Origin: Daphnia carinata
Taxonomy: Eukaryota > Arthropoda > Branchiopoda > Diplostraca > Daphniidae
DNA: 64,000 bases
Assembly (NCBI RefSeq): GCF_022539665.2
Contig: NC_081331.1
Coordinates: 10,758,638-10,822,637, forward strand
Direction of reading: 5' to 3'
The notes beneath the pieces are model-generated. The model worked only from the letters and a program-made list of their open reading frames with translations, did no database searches and was not told where the DNA came from. How positions within the stretch are numbered: the first letter of the stretch is position 1; each line of letters opens with the position of its first letter. Shown one piece after another: positions 61,838 to 64,000 of this stretch. A program made the translations under genes and the position numbers.

Positions 61838-62559
61838 ATGAAACTCGTAAGTCACTCATGTCTATTACTAAACCTGGTTCTCAAAATCCAAAATTTACAT
61901 CAAATAACTGACTTTTAAATTTTCGATCAAAAGAAAATAACCTCTCTAACTTGATCTCTAAAGTTTATCGTCGCCGTCCTCATCGCCACTGCAGTCGCAG
62001 TTCCATCCAGCTACAAATCGTATGAAAAGACATACGAGAAAGACTATAAATACCCCGAAATCACCGTCACCGGTCAATCCGACGAGCGTAACGTTGATGG
62101 CAGCGGAAAGTGGAAGTATGTTTTTACGTTTTCAGCTCTCTCTGTTGCCATTCAAACCTCCGCAAAATGCTAAAAGAAACCTCGTAATTTGCTTACCATA
62201 GCTACGCCCAGTCTGACTACACCACCCGTGAGGAAGCCCAGGAGCAAAAGAAATTCACTGTCACTACCGTCGATGACTACGGCAAAGAATACACAGCGGA
62301 TGTCTTCGGCAACACCAACAAGGGATCTTCCTACTGGATCTCCCCCGAAGGCGACAAGTTCACTTTGACCTGGGCTGCCGATGAGGCTGGTTTCCAACCC
62401 AAGGGTGACCACTTGCCGGTTGCTCCCGTCCACGTTTACGAACTCCCAGTTGCTCCCGTCCACGAGTACGTTCTCCCAGTTGCTCCCGTCCACGAATATG
62501 TTCTCCCAGTTGCCCCAGTCCACATTCCTTTCAACGGAAAGGGCTTCAAAATCTATTAA
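61838..62559 (+). CDS. RR cuticle protein with decamer repeats, gene B-right
   Basis: Secreted cuticle protein, 172 residues. Exons: 61838-61846 (MKL), 61964-62115, 62202-62559. Signal peptide MKLFIVAVLIATAVAV, then SSYKSYEKTYEKDYKYPEI, the R&R core (GSSYWISPEGDKFTLTW, AADEAGFQPKGDHLP) and four decamers (62413-62532), ending GKGFKIY. The usual VADE is AADE here. Promoter and leader match gene B-left, but the second intron (86 bp) is identical to that of the neighbouring gene A-right except for a 6-bp deletion, pointing to gene conversion within the right-hand pair. AATAAA follows at 62583. Confidence 0.93.
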
Positions 62560-63486
62560 ACTATAAATTTTTTATTGAAAGCAATAAATTATTTCAGCGC
62601 ACTCTATGCTTCGTATTTATGAAACGCGTTGCTATAGATAAATACACAGTGTATCCTATTTAAAGGAACATTGTCCTACAGTTCAAGAGACAGTCAGAGA
62701 TAAGGTAATAATAAATCGTAATATACCAACTGCCAGATGATGAAATGTGTGAGAAATTCAAAATATGTGAAACTCTGTTCTAAAGTATTATATGTGATAA
62801 GCTGGCACAAAGCGTCTTTGAGGCACGTATAAAAGAGATACGTATCGCAAAATTTTGAATATTCAGTACTTTGTAATAGTAAAAACAGCTGGAACACGAC
62901 TAACAAAAATAGATAATAAGTAAACAGAGAATCAAGTTTAAAAATCACACTTATTAATGTAATTTCGCAAACTACAATAACAAAAAGGCAATTATGGTAC
63001 TATCGCCCAGTTATGAATGAAGTTAGTTTTTATTGCAATCTAACATTGCCGCATTGACGGACATTTTAAAGCCATTGCGCAAGGCCGCTGTTAGTTTAAT
63101 TTATCCGTTAAGAACAAGGCATAAGCAAATAGGTAGCGGACCATGCTTCCCAAAATAAATTCGTATTCAAAAACTTGAGGAGCCCATTTGTAAATTTTAT
63201 ATTTCGGGAATTTAACACAAATTTTGCGTGAATAATTAAGGTAGGCATTATATCATACGATAGATATACAAAACAATAGATCTACGTAATTTCGAAGCAA
63301 AACTAGGCTATTACCTCATTTGAAAATCAAGATCTATGTTAGACTTCACGATATGCACGACGCTTTGGAGAGACGGGAGTGACAAAGAGAAGGGGTTTTT
63401 TAGACCTCGCCGGGCGAAACTATATCTTGTGATTTGTCTAGTACAATTGGGTCAGTCGATCGCGTAGATTGTTCCCTTCACCGGCC
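62560..63486. other. Intergenic region between cuticle genes B-right and A-right
   Basis: Contains AATAAA at 62583-62588 for the upstream gene. From about 63410 on, the sequence matches, in reverse, the promoter region of gene A-left (41640-41760). No coding region was recognised. Confidence 0.5.
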
Positions 63487-63523
63487 TATATAAGCACACG
63501 TTTGCTTCACCAGAAGCATCAGT
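63487..63523 (+). promoter_or_regulatory. Core promoter of gene A-right
   Basis: TATATAA at 63487-63493 and initiator TCAGT at 63519-63523. The surrounding block is the inverted counterpart of that at 41632-41760. Confidence 0.7.
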
Positions 63524-63549
63524 TATCCTACAAACTTACCGAATTCAAC

Positions 63550-64000
63550 ATGAAGCTGGTAAAGAGTAACTTGTTAGCTAATGTTAAATAGCAAATTGCA
63601 TTTCAGATTGATAAAATAGAAAACTTTGTAATTTTTCTTCAGTTTATTATCGCTGCTGTGTTGGCCGTTGCTGCCGCCGCTCCATCCAGCTACAAGCCGT
63701 ACGAAAAGACGTACGAGAAGGACTACAAATATCCCGAGATCACCGTCACCGGTCAATCCGATGAGCGTAACGTTGATGGCAGCGGAAAGTGGAAGTATGT
63801 TTTTACGTTTTCACTTACAGCTCTCTCTGTTGCCATTCAAACCTCCGCAAAATGCTAAAAGAAACCTCGTAATTTGCTTACCATAGCTACGCCCAGTCTG
63901 ACTACACCACTCGTGAGGAAGCCCAGGAGCAAAAGAAATTCACTGTCACTACCGTCGATGATTATGGCAAAGAATACACCGCGGATGTCTTCGGCAACAC
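63550..64000 (+). CDS. RR cuticle protein, gene A-right (cut by window edge)
   Basis: Exons 63550-63558 (MKL), 63643-63794 and 63887 to beyond 64000. Signal peptide MKLFIIAAVLAVAAAA, SSYKPYEKTYEKDYKYPEI, SDERNVDGSGKW, then NYAQSDYTTREEAQEQKKF and TTVDDYGKEYTADVFGN at the edge. The R&R core and decamer repeats should follow outside the window, by comparison with its three paralogs. Second intron 63795-63886 (92 bp). Confidence 0.92.

Noticed and set aside
1-64000. CRISPR arrays, rRNA or complete tRNA genes, bacterial-type operons
   Set aside because: None seen. The repeats lack regular spacer structure, no complete tRNA cloverleaf was found by eye, and the genes are spliced eukaryotic ones.

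Overview
The window looks like nuclear DNA of a small-genome arthropod, most likely a cladoceran crustacean of the Daphnia type. The reasons are compact multi-exon genes with many 60-100 bp GT-AG introns, clusters of arthropod Rebers-Riddiford (RR) cuticle genes, CPAP1-type chitin-binding proteins, a dissatisfaction-like nuclear receptor, and conserved eukaryotic genes (Bre1, FBXO21, tektin). All gene models were made by hand from splice signals and reading-frame continuity. Family names rest on remembered motifs; no search was run.

Layout. 1-10.7 kb: two CPAP1-type chitin-binding genes in tandem on the minus strand; the first runs off the left edge. 10.7-19.7 kb: gene-poor DNA rich in homopolymers, including an uninterrupted 44-base C run. 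19.75-22.83 kb: nine-exon minus-strand nuclear receptor of the NR2E/dissatisfaction group. 22.8-32.9 kb: no convincing gene apart from a BTB-domain fragment near 30 kb. 32.95-38.26 kb: a tektin (+) convergent with an FBXO21-type F-box gene (-). 39.7-45.3 kb: four RR cuticle genes (+, -, -, +). 46.2-48.6 kb: a minus-strand gene joining ankyrin repeats to a cGAS/Mab-21-type nucleotidyltransferase. 49.66-53.26 kb: Bre1 ubiquitin ligase (+), head-to-head with it. 54.5-56.05 kb: secreted four-Kunitz protein (+). 56.6-61 kb: divergent repeats and two broken RR-1 genes. 61.8-64 kb: two more RR genes (+), the last cut by the right edge.

How the parts relate. The cuticle genes are the main theme. Secreted RR and CPAP1 proteins bind chitin and build exoskeleton. 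The RR genes show duplication at several scales: an A(-)B(-)...B(+)A(+) mirror arrangement with start-to-start spacings of 1,700 and 1,712 bp, near-identical second introns, a gene-conversion-like boundary between the two RR-1 copies, and two decayed copies. They carry TATA boxes, and four of them also carry an arthropod TCAGT initiator.

The most interesting gene is the 767-residue ankyrin/cGAS-like protein. It keeps the GS...E-x-D...D metal-binding geometry of active cGAS-family enzymes next to an unusual ankyrin array, which makes it a candidate innate immune sensor.
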